Assembly (NCBI RefSeq): GCF_003261175.1
Contig: NZ_QLNP01000105.1
Span: 248,001 to 312,000, forward strand
Direction: 5' to 3'
Length of the DNA stretch: 64,000 nt
Origin: Arthrobacter globiformis
GTDB taxonomy: Bacteria > Actinomycetota > Actinomycetes > Actinomycetales > Micrococcaceae
The position numbers and the translations under genes are program-made. The first letter of the stretch is position 1; each line of letters begins with the position of its first letter. Below, in pieces: positions 26,420 to 34,108 of this stretch. The notes under the pieces were generated by a model. The model saw only the letters and a program-made list of their open reading frames with translations. It searched no databases and was not told where the DNA came from.

Positions 26420-28183
26420 ATGACCAGCGAAAACGGAACGGACGCACGGCGGCGGCTCGCCGTCGTCGGCAGCGGCATCGCCGGCCTGTACGCCGCGCTG
26501 CTGGCGGCTGAGGCAGGCGCCGATGTGGTGCTGCTGACCAAGGGCGCGCTCGCGGACAGCAACACGTACTTCGCCCAGGGCGGCATTTCCGCCGTTCTGG
26601 ACGAGCCGGCTCCCGGCGACACCGTGGCCGCCCACATCGCCGACACCCTGAAGGCCGGCGCCGGGCACTGCAACCCGGCTGCGGTCCGGGTGCTCTGCAC
26701 CGAGGCGCGCCGTGACATCGCCGGGCTCGGCCGCTTCGGCGTCCGCTTTGACCTGGACGACGACGGCGACCCCGCCTTGGGTCTCGAGGCCGCCCACTCC
26801 GCGCCACGGATCCTGCACGCCGGCGGCGACGCCACCGGCGCCGGCATCGCCAACGCCCTGATCTGCGCCGTGCTGGCCGCGCAGGCCACGGGCAGGATCC
26901 GGCTGCTGGGCCACGCCAGCGTCACCGCACTCCTCCAGCAGGGCCGGCGGGTCACCGGCGTTGAGTTCCTGCAGGACGGCCGGCCGGGCAGCATCCAGAC
27001 CGATGCTGTGCTGCTGGCCACCGGCGGGGCAGGGCAGCTGTTCGCACAGACCACCAACCCTGCCGTTGCCACTGCCGACGGCCTGGCACTCGCCTGGCGC
27101 GCCGGTGCCGCGGTCGCGGACCTGGAGTTCTTCCAGTTCCACCCCACCTGCCTGGTTAGGCCGGACCGGTCACGGACAACCGGGGGAGCAAAGCCGGACG
27201 ATGCCCAGGATCCGTTGCTGATCTCCGAGGCAGTGCGCGGCGAGGGGGCCATCCTCGTTGACGCGCAGGGCCACCGCTTCCTGGGTGCCTACCACCCCGA
27301 CGCCGAACTCGCCTCGCGCGACGTCGTTTCCCGCAGCATCGCCCTGCACCTTGCCGCGCTCGGCGACCCCAACGGCCACGTCTACCTGGACGCCCGGGCC
27401 ATCGAGGACGCCAGGGGACCAGGGTTCCTCAAGCGCCGCTTCCCGACCATCACACGGCGCACCCGGGAAGCCGGCATCGACTGGACCCGTGAGCTCGTCC
27501 CCGTCGCGCCGGCCGCGCACTACTGGATGGGCGGCGTCTCCACCGACCTGCACGGCCGCACCACCGTCCCCGGACTCTTCGCGGCCGGCGAAGTCGCCTG
27601 CACCGGCGTCCAGGGCGCCAACCGGCTGGCCAGCAACTCGCTATTGGAGGGACTAGTGTTCGGGCGGCGGGCTGTTGAGGCGTTCCTGACGGCCTCCGCC
27701 GATTCGGCGGGCAGTGATCCGGAAGCGTGCGTCAAGGGGAGGCCGCTTGCGGCCGTGGGCCCATGCGATCCGGGTTCCCTGGCCGAGCTTGCGAGGCGAG
27801 GGGGATCGCAGGGAGCACGCGGAGGATTGCCGTTCGTCGAAGCGCATGAACCCGGGGAGTTCTCTCGGGATGCCCTGCGGCGGCTGATGACTGCCAATGC
27901 CGGCGTGTTGCGCAGTGGGGGGCTGCTGCGGGAGGCGGGGGCCGCGCTTGCCCGCTGGGCCGCCGTCGTCCGTCCTGAAGCGGTGCCGCAGGCGGCGGAC
28001 CCGCGGACCCATGAGGACGCCAACCTGCTGCTCGCCGCGCAGCTGCTGGTCCACGCAGCGCGGGAGCGGCAGGTGTCGCTCGGCGCGCACTACCGGGATG
28101 ACAGCCAGCCGGCAGACCTTTCGGTCGGCGACCTAGACGAAGAATTCAGAATGAGCCCGAAAGCGAGCCTTGTCCATGACTAG
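26420..28183 (+). CDS. nadB: L-aspartate oxidase
   Basis: NadB oxidises aspartate to iminoaspartate, the substrate of NadA. The 587-residue flavoprotein has an N-terminal FAD motif VVGSGIAGLYAALLAAEAG, the substrate loop TYFAQGGISAVL, and LATGGAGQLFAQTTNP. The HPTCL and YHPDAELASRDVVSR blocks and the capping YWMGGVSTDLHGRT ... FAAGEVACTGVQGANRLASNSLLEG are also present. I use ATG 26420, after a GGAG-like site; the frame open to 26348 overlaps nadA. The C-terminal ~150 residues are more divergent and G-rich in codon use, but the frame is unbroken. nadC starts 8 bp before its stop. Confidence 0.95.
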   Translation: MTSENGTDARRRLAVVGSGIAGLYAALLAAEAGADVVLLTKGALADSNTYFAQGGISAVLDEPAPGDTVAAHIADTLKAGAGHCNPAAVRVLCTEARRDIAGLGRFGVRFDLDDDGDPALGLEAAHSAPRILHAGGDATGAGIANALICAVLAAQATGRIRLLGHASVTALLQQGRRVTGVEFLQDGRPGSIQTDAVLLATGGAGQLFAQTTNPAVATADGLALAWRAGAAVADLEFFQFHPTCLVRPDRSRTTGGAKPDDAQDPLLISEAVRGEGAILVDAQGHRFLGAYHPDAELASRDVVSRSIALHLAALGDPNGHVYLDARAIEDARGPGFLKRRFPTITRRTREAGIDWTRELVPVAPAAHYWMGGVSTDLHGRTTVPGLFAAGEVACTGVQGANRLASNSLLEGLVFGRRAVEAFLTASADSAGSDPEACVKGRPLAAVGPCDPGSLAELARRGGSQGARGGLPFVEAHEPGEFSRDALRRLMTANAGVLRSGGLLREAGAALARWAAVVRPEAVPQAADPRTHEDANLLLAAQLLVHAARERQVSLGAHYRDDSQPADLSVGDLDEEFRMSPKASLVHD

Positions 28184-29048
28184 CCTGACCCTCCCTGCAG
28201 CACCCGTCCGCGAGATCCTGGAGCGGGCCTTCGCGGAGGATGCGCCCAGTGGCGACATCACCTCGCAGCTGCTGATCCCGGCCCAGGCCAGCGCCACCGC
28301 GGTGCTCAACGCCCGCGTCCCTGGCGTCTTCAGCGGCGGCAGTGTGTTCCGCGACGCCATGCTGATGGTGGACCCCGATACGCAGGTGGAGCTGCTCGTG
28401 GCCGACGGCGAGGCGTTCGCCGCCGGAACAAAGCTGGCACGGGTCACCGGCCGGGCGCGCAGCGTGCTGCTGGCGGAGCGGGTGGGCCTGAACCTGGCAC
28501 AGCGGATGAGCGCCATCGCCACCAAGACGGCCGAATTCGTGGCTCTGGCCGCCGGCACCAAAGCCCGCATCACCGACACCCGCAAGACCACCCCCGGCCT
28601 GCGGGTCCTGGAACGGTACGCCGTCCGCTGCGGCGGTGGCGCCAACCACCGGTACAGCCTTTCCGACGCCGTGCTGGCCAAGGACAACCACCTGGCCGTC
28701 ATGACCGGGGGAGACCCGGCACGGCTGACCGCCCTCCTCGCCGACGCGAAGGCCCAGCTGGGGCACACCACGCACTTCGAGGTGGAGGTGGACAGCGCCG
28801 ACCAGATCGAACCCGTCCTGGCCGCCGGAGTGGACACCATCATGTTGGACAACTTCAGCCTGGAGGAACTCCGTGCCGGCGTCCGCCAGGTGGCCGGGAG
28901 GGCCATTGTGGAGGCCAGCGGCAACGTCAACCTCCGCACCGTGGCGGACATCGCCGCCGCCGGAGTGGACGTCATCTCGGTGGGCGCCCTGACACACAGC
29001 GTCACGGCGCTGGACCTCGGCCTGGACGTCGAACTGACAGTGGGATGA
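28176..29048 (+). CDS. nadC: Nicotinate-nucleotide pyrophosphorylase (quinolinate phosphoribosyltransferase)
   Basis: NadC converts quinolinate and PRPP to nicotinate mononucleotide with loss of CO2. The 290-residue protein shows AFAEDAPSGDITSQLL near the N-terminus, the conserved ERVGLNLAQRMSAIAT, the substrate-binding TRKTTPGLRVLERYAVRCGG (in two overlapping motifs) and NHRYSLSDAVLAKDNHL, and the C-terminal EASGNVNLRTV. It starts at ATG 28176, overlapping nadB by 8 bp. It is the third biosynthetic gene of the operon. Confidence 0.95.
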   Translation: MTSLTLPAAPVREILERAFAEDAPSGDITSQLLIPAQASATAVLNARVPGVFSGGSVFRDAMLMVDPDTQVELLVADGEAFAAGTKLARVTGRARSVLLAERVGLNLAQRMSAIATKTAEFVALAAGTKARITDTRKTTPGLRVLERYAVRCGGGANHRYSLSDAVLAKDNHLAVMTGGDPARLTALLADAKAQLGHTTHFEVEVDSADQIEPVLAAGVDTIMLDNFSLEELRAGVRQVAGRAIVEASGNVNLRTVADIAAAGVDVISVGALTHSVTALDLGLDVELTVG

Positions 29049-29055
29049 GCACGCC

Positions 29056-30219
29056 ATGATCTTCCTGGACGCAGCAGCCACATCACCCGTCTGCCGGGAG
29101 GTGCTGGAGGCCATGTGGCCCTACCTCACCGGCGAATTCGGCAACCCGTCAAGCCACCACTCGCTGGGCGATTCCGCCGCGGCGGCACTCGCGGACGCCC
29201 GCAAGACCGTGGCCGCGGTGCTGGGCTGCCGGCCCGGGGAGATCACCTTCACGTCGGGCGGCACGGAGGCGGACAACCTCGCCGTCAAGGGGATTGCCCT
29301 GGCGCGGCAGGCCGCGGACCCGGCGCTGAACCGGGTGGTGATCAGCGCCGTCGAGCACCCGGCCGTGGAGGAGTCCGCACGGTACCTCGAACGCTTCCAC
29401 GGCTTCATTGTGGACGTCGTACCCGTCGACGGGAACGGAACCGTGACCCCGGAGGCACTCGCCGCGGTGCTGCGGGACGAAACCGCGCTGGTCAGCATCA
29501 TGTACGCCAACAACGAGGTGGGGACCGTCCAGCCGGTGGCTGAGTTGGCGGATCTGGCGCGGGGGCGGGGGATCCCCTTCCATACCGACGCCGTGCAGGC
29601 CGCCGGCTGGCTGCCGCTGGATGTGCGGGCGCTCGGCGTGGACGCCCTGAGCATTTCCGGGCACAAGCTCGGGGCGCCCAAGGGCAACGGGGTCCTGTTC
29701 GTCCGGGGCCGGACCCGCATCGAGCCCCTGGTGCATGGCGGCGGCCAGGAACGCGGCCGGCGCTCGGGCACCGAAAACGTTGCCGGCGCGGTGGCCCTGG
29801 CCACCGCCCTCACCCTGGCGCGCGCCGACCGGCCCGCGCTCGCGGCCCGCGTCACCGGCCTGCGCGACCGTTTTATTGCCGCCGTGCTGGGAAGCATTCC
29901 GGGTGCGCTGCTGACCGGCCATCCGTCTGAGCGGCTGCCGTCCGTGGCGTCGTTCTGCTTCCCGGGCACCAGCGGGGAGTCGGTGCTCCTCGAACTCGAG
30001 CGCCAGGGCGTGGTGTGCTCCAGCGGCTCGGCGTGCGCGGCCGGCTCGGATGCGCCGTCGCCGGTGCTGGTGGCACTCGGCATCGAAACGGAGGTGGCGC
30101 AGACCGCAGTGAGGTTCAGCTTTGATTCGTCGGTGACCGCCGCCGACCTGGAGGCAGCTGCCGCGGCGGTGACAGCCGCCGTCGGAAGCGTCCGGCACCT
30201 GGGCCTGATTCCGGGTTAG
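29056..30219 (+). CDS. Cysteine desulfurase of the nad operon (NifS/IscS type)
   Basis: This PLP enzyme removes sulfur from cysteine for Fe-S assembly. The 387-residue protein has FTSGGTEADNLAV, NNEVGT, the PLP lysine Lys204 in SISGHKLGAPKG and the catalytic Cys327 in SSGSACAAGSD. It starts 7 bp after nadC, in the same operon. NadA carries an oxygen-sensitive cluster, and NAD operons in other bacteria (for example Bacillus) include a dedicated NifS, so supplying NadA is the likely job. The 3' end overlaps the convergent FAH-family gene by 4 bp. Confidence 0.92.
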   Translation: MIFLDAAATSPVCREVLEAMWPYLTGEFGNPSSHHSLGDSAAAALADARKTVAAVLGCRPGEITFTSGGTEADNLAVKGIALARQAADPALNRVVISAVEHPAVEESARYLERFHGFIVDVVPVDGNGTVTPEALAAVLRDETALVSIMYANNEVGTVQPVAELADLARGRGIPFHTDAVQAAGWLPLDVRALGVDALSISGHKLGAPKGNGVLFVRGRTRIEPLVHGGGQERGRRSGTENVAGAVALATALTLARADRPALAARVTGLRDRFIAAVLGSIPGALLTGHPSERLPSVASFCFPGTSGESVLLELERQGVVCSSGSACAAGSDAPSPVLVALGIETEVAQTAVRFSFDSSVTAADLEAAAAAVTAAVGSVRHLGLIPG

Positions 30220-31082
30220 GGTGCCGGTCGGCTAGCGGCCGTGACGGGGTTGGAAAGCTCTCCGATCCCGCCCACCCGGCAGGTGACGGTGTCGCCCGGC
30301 TGGATGCCGGCGCTCGCCGCCGGGAACCCGGTGAGCACCAGGTCGCCGGGGTGCAGGGTCATGAACGACGTCAGGTAGACCAGGATCTCGTCCACCTTCC
30401 AGCCGAGGTCCGCGGTGCTGGCGGCGGGCAGTTCGGTGCCGTTATGGACGACGCCGACGGGCAGGTCAGCATGGTCCAGCCCGGTGACGATCCAGGGACC
30501 GGCCGGCGTGAACGTGTCCTGGCTCTTTGCGCTCAGCCAGAGTTCATCGGACTTTTGCAGCTTGCGTGCGGTGACGTCGTTGCCGATGGTGTAGCCCAGG
30601 ACCGCCGTCCGTGCGTTGCCGAGGGTCAGGTTTTTCGCTGTCCGGCCGACGACGACGGCCAGTTCCGCCTCCGGCTCCACCAGTCCGATTCCGGCCGGCA
30701 GTTCAATCGCCTCGCCCGGTCCGATCACGCTGGTGGCCGCCTTGTGGAAGGCCTGTGCGGGAAGGTCCCGGCCGGCCTGCCCGGTGTTGTGGGCCATCCC
30801 GAGGACGTTGGCCGGGACGCTCGGCGCCAGGAACGTGAAGCTGTCTTCGGAGACTTCAGCTCCGGGTTCCCATCCCTTGCGGTGGGCGCTGCCGGCATTG
30901 GCGCGCGAGCCGGGGAAGGGAGACTCCACCACCGTCCAGGTCCGTCCCGCAGTGCCCAGGAAGTCGGCGGCGTCGTTGGCCACGAAGAACTGCTCGGGCA
31001 GCGGTGCTTTGTCCGAGTCTGGGTTTGGGGTAGGGGCGAGGGGGCGGACGCGGGCGATCCGCCGCTGGACGGGAGGAGTCAT
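30216..31082 (-). CDS. Fumarylacetoacetate hydrolase (FAH) family protein
   Basis: The 288-residue protein has the FAH catalytic fold with metal ligands in VEPEAELAVVVGR (paired Glu) and GNDVTARKLQ (Asp), then FTPAGPWIV and a closing LVLTGFPA ... PGDTVTCRVGGIGEL. Family members cleave C-C bonds or hydrate/decarboxylate acylpyruvates and other 2-oxo compounds. The exact reaction is unknown. The start ATG 31082 is 6 nt after a TACGAT -10 box. No related catabolic gene is adjacent. Confidence 0.88.
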   Translation of the reverse strand: MTPPVQRRIARVRPLAPTPNPDSDKAPLPEQFFVANDAADFLGTAGRTWTVVESPFPGSRANAGSAHRKGWEPGAEVSEDSFTFLAPSVPANVLGMAHNTGQAGRDLPAQAFHKAATSVIGPGEAIELPAGIGLVEPEAELAVVVGRTAKNLTLGNARTAVLGYTIGNDVTARKLQKSDELWLSAKSQDTFTPAGPWIVTGLDHADLPVGVVHNGTELPAASTADLGWKVDEILVYLTSFMTLHPGDLVLTGFPAASAGIQPGDTVTCRVGGIGELSNPVTAASRPAP

Positions 31083-31088
31083 TCAGCC

Positions 31089-31094
31089 ATCGTA
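31089..31094 (-). promoter_or_regulatory. -10 box of the FAH-family gene (TACGAT), leaderless
   Basis: On the minus strand TACGAT ends 6 nt before ATG 31082. No Shine-Dalgarno sequence lies between. Confidence 0.5.
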
Positions 31095-31142
31095 TGTGCC
31101 CTGCGGAGTGTTTCCTGCTGGGCGGCCCCGAACTGCGTGGCG

Positions 31143-31805
31143 TCAGTACAGCTCGCCGACAGGGATCTCCACAGCCAGCCGGTTGGCCGGGCCGGCGAGC
31201 GGGCAGGCCCAGGCCTCGTTGTAGGCGCACGAGGGGTTGTAGGCGAAGTTGAAGTCCAGTACGTACTGGGCGTCGGGTCCGGAGCCGCGGACGCCGTGGA
31301 ACGCGCCCTTGATGGTGTCCAGGAGATAGCGGCCGGCACCGTAGCTTCCGCCGGGCTTACCGGCGGTGGCATCGCGGAACGGGACGAAGATCCCGCCGCC
31401 GTAGCCCATCAGCTTCCACACGGCCAGTTGTCCCATTTCTGGAAGGTCGAACGTTCCCAGCCGGACAAACCTGACCAGCCCGTCCGTTCCCGTTTCGACG
31501 GTCATTTCCCGCCCGGCGCCTTCCTTGGTCAGGGGCACGTAGAAGCGGTAGATGGGATCGTAGTCGGCGGTCCTGAGTCCGTAGAAGGACGACTTGGCCT
31601 CCGCCGTCAGTGCCGATGCAGCATGTGTGCCGAACATGCGGTCGCGCTCCTGGCGCCAGTAGGCGTGCGCTTCCTCAGGGCTGTCCGCGGCAATCTTTCG
31701 CACCGTGTCGTAGAGGGCGAAGGTCCGCAGCCGCCAGTCGGCAATGTCGAGGGCGGACATGTTCGCCAGCGTCTGCTCTGCTTCGTCAAGCTCATGTTCG
31801 TCCAT
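31143..31805 (-). CDS. DUF1684 family protein
   Basis: The 220-residue cytoplasmic protein matches DUF1684: ADWRLRTFALYDTVR at the N-terminus, LPEMGQLAVWKLMGYGGGIFVPFRDATAG, RYLLDTIKGAF and the closing block LDFNFAYNPSCAYNEAWACPLAGPANRL (split motifs), which holds conserved Cys residues. The family has no proven reaction. The start ATG 31805 is 6 nt after TAGGCT. Confidence 0.85.
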   Translation of the reverse strand: MDEHELDEAEQTLANMSALDIADWRLRTFALYDTVRKIAADSPEEAHAYWRQERDRMFGTHAASALTAEAKSSFYGLRTADYDPIYRFYVPLTKEGAGREMTVETGTDGLVRFVRLGTFDLPEMGQLAVWKLMGYGGGIFVPFRDATAGKPGGSYGAGRYLLDTIKGAFHGVRGSGPDAQYVLDFNFAYNPSCAYNEAWACPLAGPANRLAVEIPVGELY

Positions 31806-31811
31806 GACCTC

Positions 31812-31817
31812 AGCCTA
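31812..31817 (-). promoter_or_regulatory. -10 box of the DUF1684 gene (TAGGCT), leaderless
   Basis: On the minus strand TAGGCT ends 6 nt before ATG 31805. The GAGG between them is too close to the ATG for a normal ribosome binding site. Confidence 0.5.
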
Positions 31818-31877
31818 GTTGCTAATTCATCGTCGAAACGCTGCCCGGCAACCCCCGGACGGGCCCGGCGTCCCGGC

Positions 31878-31883
31878 TAGGCT
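31878..31883 (+). promoter_or_regulatory. -10 box of the lipoprotein gene (TAGGCT), leaderless
   Basis: TAGGCT ends 6 nt before ATG 31890. The same hexamer at the same spacing serves the divergent DUF1684 gene 60 bp away. Confidence 0.5.
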
Positions 31884-31889
31884 GGAGCC

Positions 31890-32675
31890 ATGACAGGGAT
31901 CACCGCCTCTGGACGCATCGGGATCGCCGCCGTCGTGCTGTTGACGGCGGCACTGGCCGGCTGCAGCAGCGACGGCAAGGGCGCGCCCGTCTGGACGGCG
32001 GAGCCCGGCACGAGCCCTGCGAGCGGGGCAGCCTCGGGGTCCGCGAGTGCCTCCGCAAGCGCGTCCGCCGGTGCCTCTGCGACGGCCGGTGCCACGGCAG
32101 CGGCATGGAAGGTCTTCACCGACCCCGCCAAGACCGTGAGCTTCGAGCTTCCGCAGGACTGGATTGCCCAGTCGGTGGACCCGGACAAGGGAACCCTTCC
32201 CGGCGCGGTGAAGATCGAGGTCAAGGACGCGGAAGGCACCTATCTGGCCACCCTGCAGACCGGGCTGCCGGAGGCCGCGGCAGCCACGTGTGCCGCCTCC
32301 GCCCGCAAATCCTACGTCGTCGTCAGCAGTGTCCCCGTCGAGCTGCCGCACAGCGGCGGGCAGGGGACCATCGACCCGCACGTGGTGTTCAGGGTGATCC
32401 AGGGCTACCGCTACTTCGGCTCCTACGGCATCACCAACCTGGTGGGCGGCGCCGATTCCAAGGCCTGCCAGCTGCAGAACGTGGTGCAGGGCCTGGCCGG
32501 CAAGGGGAACTACTCGTTCAGCGACGTGCGCTCCCTGAAGGCGTTTGCTCCGGATGAAAAGGTGGCCCCGGCCAAGGCCTTCGACACGCTTGACCAGGCC
32601 GCCGGCTACGTCAACGACGGCTCCGAATTCGCCAATGTCCAGCGGATGCTAATGTCTCTGAAGATCAAAAACTAG
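31890..32675 (+). CDS. Secreted lipoprotein of unknown function
   Basis: The 261-residue protein has a signal peptide with lipobox LAGC (cleavage before about Cys25), then a ~45-residue low-complexity Ala/Ser linker (ASASASASAGASATAG). The C-terminal ~180-residue domain starts WKVFTDPAKTVSFELPQDWIAQ, a pattern seen in PsbP/LpqN-like actinobacterial lipoproteins. It should be anchored to the outer face of the membrane. I cannot assign a function. The start ATG 31890 is 6 nt from the -10 box. Confidence 0.8.
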   Translation: MTGITASGRIGIAAVVLLTAALAGCSSDGKGAPVWTAEPGTSPASGAASGSASASASASAGASATAGATAAAWKVFTDPAKTVSFELPQDWIAQSVDPDKGTLPGAVKIEVKDAEGTYLATLQTGLPEAAAATCAASARKSYVVVSSVPVELPHSGGQGTIDPHVVFRVIQGYRYFGSYGITNLVGGADSKACQLQNVVQGLAGKGNYSFSDVRSLKAFAPDEKVAPAKAFDTLDQAAGYVNDGSEFANVQRMLMSLKIKN

Positions 32676-32748
32676 TCCTGCTGCGCCTCCGGCACATCCC
32701 CCGTCCGCAGCCGCGACTGGCTGACGCCGCCTCACACCCCGGAGACCC

Positions 32749-33555
32749 ATGGAACGAACTGTTGCTGCCCGCCTGGTATTCAAGACCGTGGCCGACACCA
32801 AAGTGGCGATGGCCATCTCCGTGGCGAGGAACGCCGGCTACACGTCCTTCGAGGAGAACCTCAGCGTGACGGCGGACGGGGAACCGGTACCGCTGACTGA
32901 GATTTCGGACCACCATGGCGGCAGGTTCCACTACATGGAGTTCGCCGACCCCACGGACGTCACGGTGGATTACTCGGCGACCGTTGCGGGCCGCGCCGAA
33001 CCTGAGGATGCCGCGCTGATGGAGCTGATCCGCTACGTCCGGCCCAGCCGCTACGCGGAGTCTGACCGGCTGCTTCCCACGTCGTATGCGGAGTTCGGCG
33101 GACTCCAGGGCGAGGAGCTCCTGCACGCCGTCCGCAACTGGGTGTTCAACGAACTGCGCTATGTCAGCGGTTCCTCCCGGGGAACGGACGGCGCCGTGGA
33201 GACCCTCCTGAACCGGCGCGGCGTGTGCCGGGACTACGCGCACCTGGCCATCTCGCTGTTGCGTGCCAAGAACGTGCCTTCCCGGCTGGCGGCTGTCTAT
33301 GCGCCGGGCCTTTCCCCGATGGACTTCCATGCCGTGGCCGAGGCCCATATCAACGGGGCGTGGCACGTGATCGACCCCACTGGCCTAGCGCCCAGGGAGG
33401 CCATGCTGCGCATCACGGCCGGGCGCGACTCCTCGGACACAGCCTTCCTGTCCACCGTGGGCGGCAGCCTCTCCCTCCGGGAGATCCGGGTCTCCGCCAC
33501 GGTGGACGGCGACCTGCCGGCGGAGGATCCGGGCAAGCTGGCCGTCATCGGCTGA
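32749..33555 (+). CDS. Transglutaminase-like domain protein
   Basis: The 268-residue protein has an N-terminal beta-rich domain and a C-terminal transglutaminase core with Cys160 in RRGVCRDYAHL, His194 in DFHAVAEAHI and Asp209 in HVIDPTGLA, a complete papain-like triad. It has no signal peptide and is probably cytoplasmic. Such proteins can act as peptidases or amidases; no substrate is evident. The start ATG 32749 has GGAGA upstream. Two strong hairpins follow its stop. Confidence 0.87.
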   Translation: MERTVAARLVFKTVADTKVAMAISVARNAGYTSFEENLSVTADGEPVPLTEISDHHGGRFHYMEFADPTDVTVDYSATVAGRAEPEDAALMELIRYVRPSRYAESDRLLPTSYAEFGGLQGEELLHAVRNWVFNELRYVSGSSRGTDGAVETLLNRRGVCRDYAHLAISLLRAKNVPSRLAAVYAPGLSPMDFHAVAEAHINGAWHVIDPTGLAPREAMLRITAGRDSSDTAFLSTVGGSLSLREIRVSATVDGDLPAEDPGKLAVIG

Positions 33556-33581
33556 CCGGAACTACCCGCTTAGCTGGCCTC

Positions 33582-33635
33582 CCGCCGTCGGCCGTCCGAC
33601 GGCGGGGCCGCCTGCCGTCCCGCTAACGGGACGGC
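33582..33635. terminator. Two hairpins between convergent genes
   Basis: Arms CCGCCGTCGG / CCGACGGCGG (33582-33605, 4-nt loop) and GCCGTCCCG / CGGGACGGC (33614-33635, 4-nt loop) are perfect. They separate the transglutaminase gene from the oppositely oriented marR-type gene and could terminate in both directions. There is no T-tract. Confidence 0.6.
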
Positions 33636-33658
33636 AGCGACTAACGGGACGGCAGCGA
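33623..33658. repeat. 18-bp tandem duplication over the end of a marR-type gene
   Basis: CTAACGGGACGGCAGCGA occurs at 33623-33640 and again at 33641-33658. The second copy holds the last codons and stop of the marR-type gene; the first copy lies just past its stop. Confidence 0.8.
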
Positions 33659-34108
33659 CGCGCGCAGCTTCTCCGTGAGCCGCAGCAGTTCCCGCTGCTC
33701 TGCCGCCGTCAGTGCCGGGCCCACGAGCTCGGCGATGTCCCGCACATGCTCCCGGCCGATTTCCTTCTGCAGCGCGGCGCCCTCCTCGGTCAGTTTGAGC
33801 AACACGCCCCGGCCGTCGTCCGGGGCCGGCATGCGTTCCACGAGGCCGCGTTTCTCCAGCCGATCCACCAGCCTGCTCAGGCTGGACTGGCTCAGGAGCA
33901 CGTTGTCGTTCAGTTCGTTCAGGCGCAGCCAGCCGGACGGGCACCGCGACAGTGTGAACAGCACGTCGTACTCGTTCACCGCCAGGTCCCGGAAGGCAGG
34001 GCCGGACTGCAGCCGGCGCATCACAGCCACCTGCGCCCGGAACAGTGACTCCCAGGTTTCGGCGGCTAGCCGGACGGCGGACGTGCCCGACGCGGTCCGG
34101 GGTGTCAT
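33641..34108 (-). CDS. MarR family transcriptional regulator (with LLM oxidoreductase)
   Basis: The 155-residue winged-helix regulator shows the MarR core LAVNEYDVLFTLSRCPSGWLRLNEL ... LSQSSLSRLVDRLEKRGLVERMPAPDDGRGVLLKLTEEG (split motifs, about residues 40-110). It starts at ATG 34108, overlapping the stop of the upstream flavin oxidoreductase gene by 4 bp (ATGA), so the two are one operon. A 10-bp direct repeat with TGCATGCA palindromes sits at the operon promoter and is its likely operator. The open frame up to 34789 is a shadow across the oxidoreductase gene. Confidence 0.88.
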   Translation of the reverse strand: MTPRTASGTSAVRLAAETWESLFRAQVAVMRRLQSGPAFRDLAVNEYDVLFTLSRCPSGWLRLNELNDNVLLSQSSLSRLVDRLEKRGLVERMPAPDDGRGVLLKLTEEGAALQKEIGREHVRDIAELVGPALTAAEQRELLRLTEKLRASLPSR

